This document shows positions 5,511 through 5,842 of a DNA stretch of 5,842 bases, piece by piece (within the stretch, counting starts at the first letter, position 1; each line of letters begins with the position of its first letter). The notes under the pieces were generated by a model. That model was not told where the DNA came from. It made no database searches and was given only the letters and a program-made list of their open reading frames with translations. Location: assembly GCA_020442095.1 (NCBI GenBank), contig JAGRKY010000077.1, positions 346-6,187 on the forward strand, written 5' to 3'. Source of the DNA: Bauldia sp. GTDB taxonomy: Bacteria; Pseudomonadota; Alphaproteobacteria; Rhizobiales; Kaistiaceae. Made by a program: the position numbers and the translations under genes.

Positions 5511-5842
5511 TCAGAACTTGACGCCGACGCCGACCAGCACCTGGCTCGACGAGAAGCTCGCCCGGGTCTTCGGCGCGGTCGCGTACTTGTCCGCACCGAA
5601 GTCCGTATAGCGGTACTCGACCCGGCCGATCACCGTGTTGGTCAGCGCGGCTTCGACACCGGCACCGAGCGTGTAGCCGGCACGAAGCGCGGTGTCGTTG
5701 CTGCCCGGGATCTTCACCTCGAGATTGCCGAGCGCGAGACCGCCGGTGCCGTAGGCCAGGAAGCGGTCGAAGGCGAGACCCGCGCGGGCCCGAATCGTGC
5801 CGTTCCAGTAGTCGGACATCTTCACGCCGGCCTTCTTGCCGG
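5511..5842 (-). CDS. Omp25/Omp31-type outer-membrane beta-barrel protein, 5' end outside window
   Basis: The minus-strand frame is open from the right edge to a TGA at 5511, giving the C-terminal 109 residues of a longer protein; the N-terminus and signal peptide lie outside. The segments are typical of small eight-stranded barrels of the Omp25/Omp31 group: YWNGTIRARAGLAFDRFLAYGTGGLALG (a strand, a turn and the next strand), then LRAGYTLGAGVEAAL, IGRVEYRYTDFG (the conserved penultimate strand region) and a final SSQVLVGVGVKF ending in Phe, the C-terminal signal recognised by the BAM complex. Such proteins are abundant structural or porin-like components of the outer membrane in Hyphomicrobiales. 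A GTG at 5825 and an ATG at 5819 are internal codons, because the frame continues upstream (GKKAG) and these barrels need further N-terminal strands. The gene converges on RNase T2. Confidence 0.88.
   Translation of the reverse strand, partial: GKKAGVKMSDYWNGTIRARAGLAFDRFLAYGTGGLALGNLEVKIPGSNDTALRAGYTLGAGVEAALTNTVIGRVEYRYTDFGADKYATAPKTRASFSSSQVLVGVGVKF

Overview
The window is high-GC DNA carrying seven bacterial genes, two of them cut by the window edges. It looks like an alphaproteobacterium of the Hyphomicrobiales (Rhizobiales). The best taxonomic clue is the C-terminal half of an Omp25/Omp31-type outer-membrane barrel at the right edge, a family typical of Brucella, Bartonella and rhizobia. 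Near-absence of TTA, CTA and TCA codons and frequent GTG/TTG starts fit the same origin. No tRNA, rRNA, transposase, CRISPR array or phage gene was seen.

Left part (1-3760), all minus strand. In transcription order (right to left) it holds a phytanoyl-CoA dioxygenase-family Fe(II)/2-oxoglutarate oxygenase (2798-3694), a LysE/RhtB-type amino-acid exporter (2072-2695), an exported alpha/beta hydrolase (1070-1963) and a family-9 glycosyltransferase running off the left edge (1-979). Gaps of about 90-110 bases separate them, and three have plausible promoter-like elements upstream (best before the hydrolase). They therefore look like separate or loosely linked units rather than one tight operon. 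The glycosyltransferase points to envelope polysaccharide work, the exporter to small-molecule efflux, and the oxygenase substrate is unknown.

Right part (3761-5842) is a cluster of exported proteins. A minus-strand secreted protein of unknown function (3761-4390) faces a plus-strand pair: a 134-residue secreted protein of unknown function (4389-4793) and a complete RNase T2-family ribonuclease (4790-5431). The pair overlaps by GTGA, implying translational coupling. The putative start codons of the two divergent genes overlap in the four bases CATG. The ribonuclease converges on the minus-strand outer-membrane barrel gene (5511-5842, 5' end missing), and a strong symmetrical hairpin between them (5456-5481) can terminate both.

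Nothing here amounts to a clear new defence or mobile system. The most interesting points are the unknown secreted protein coupled to RNase T2, the atypical second active-site motif of that RNase, and the overlapping divergent starts. All functional statements rest on motif recognition from the translated sequence; no database search was made.
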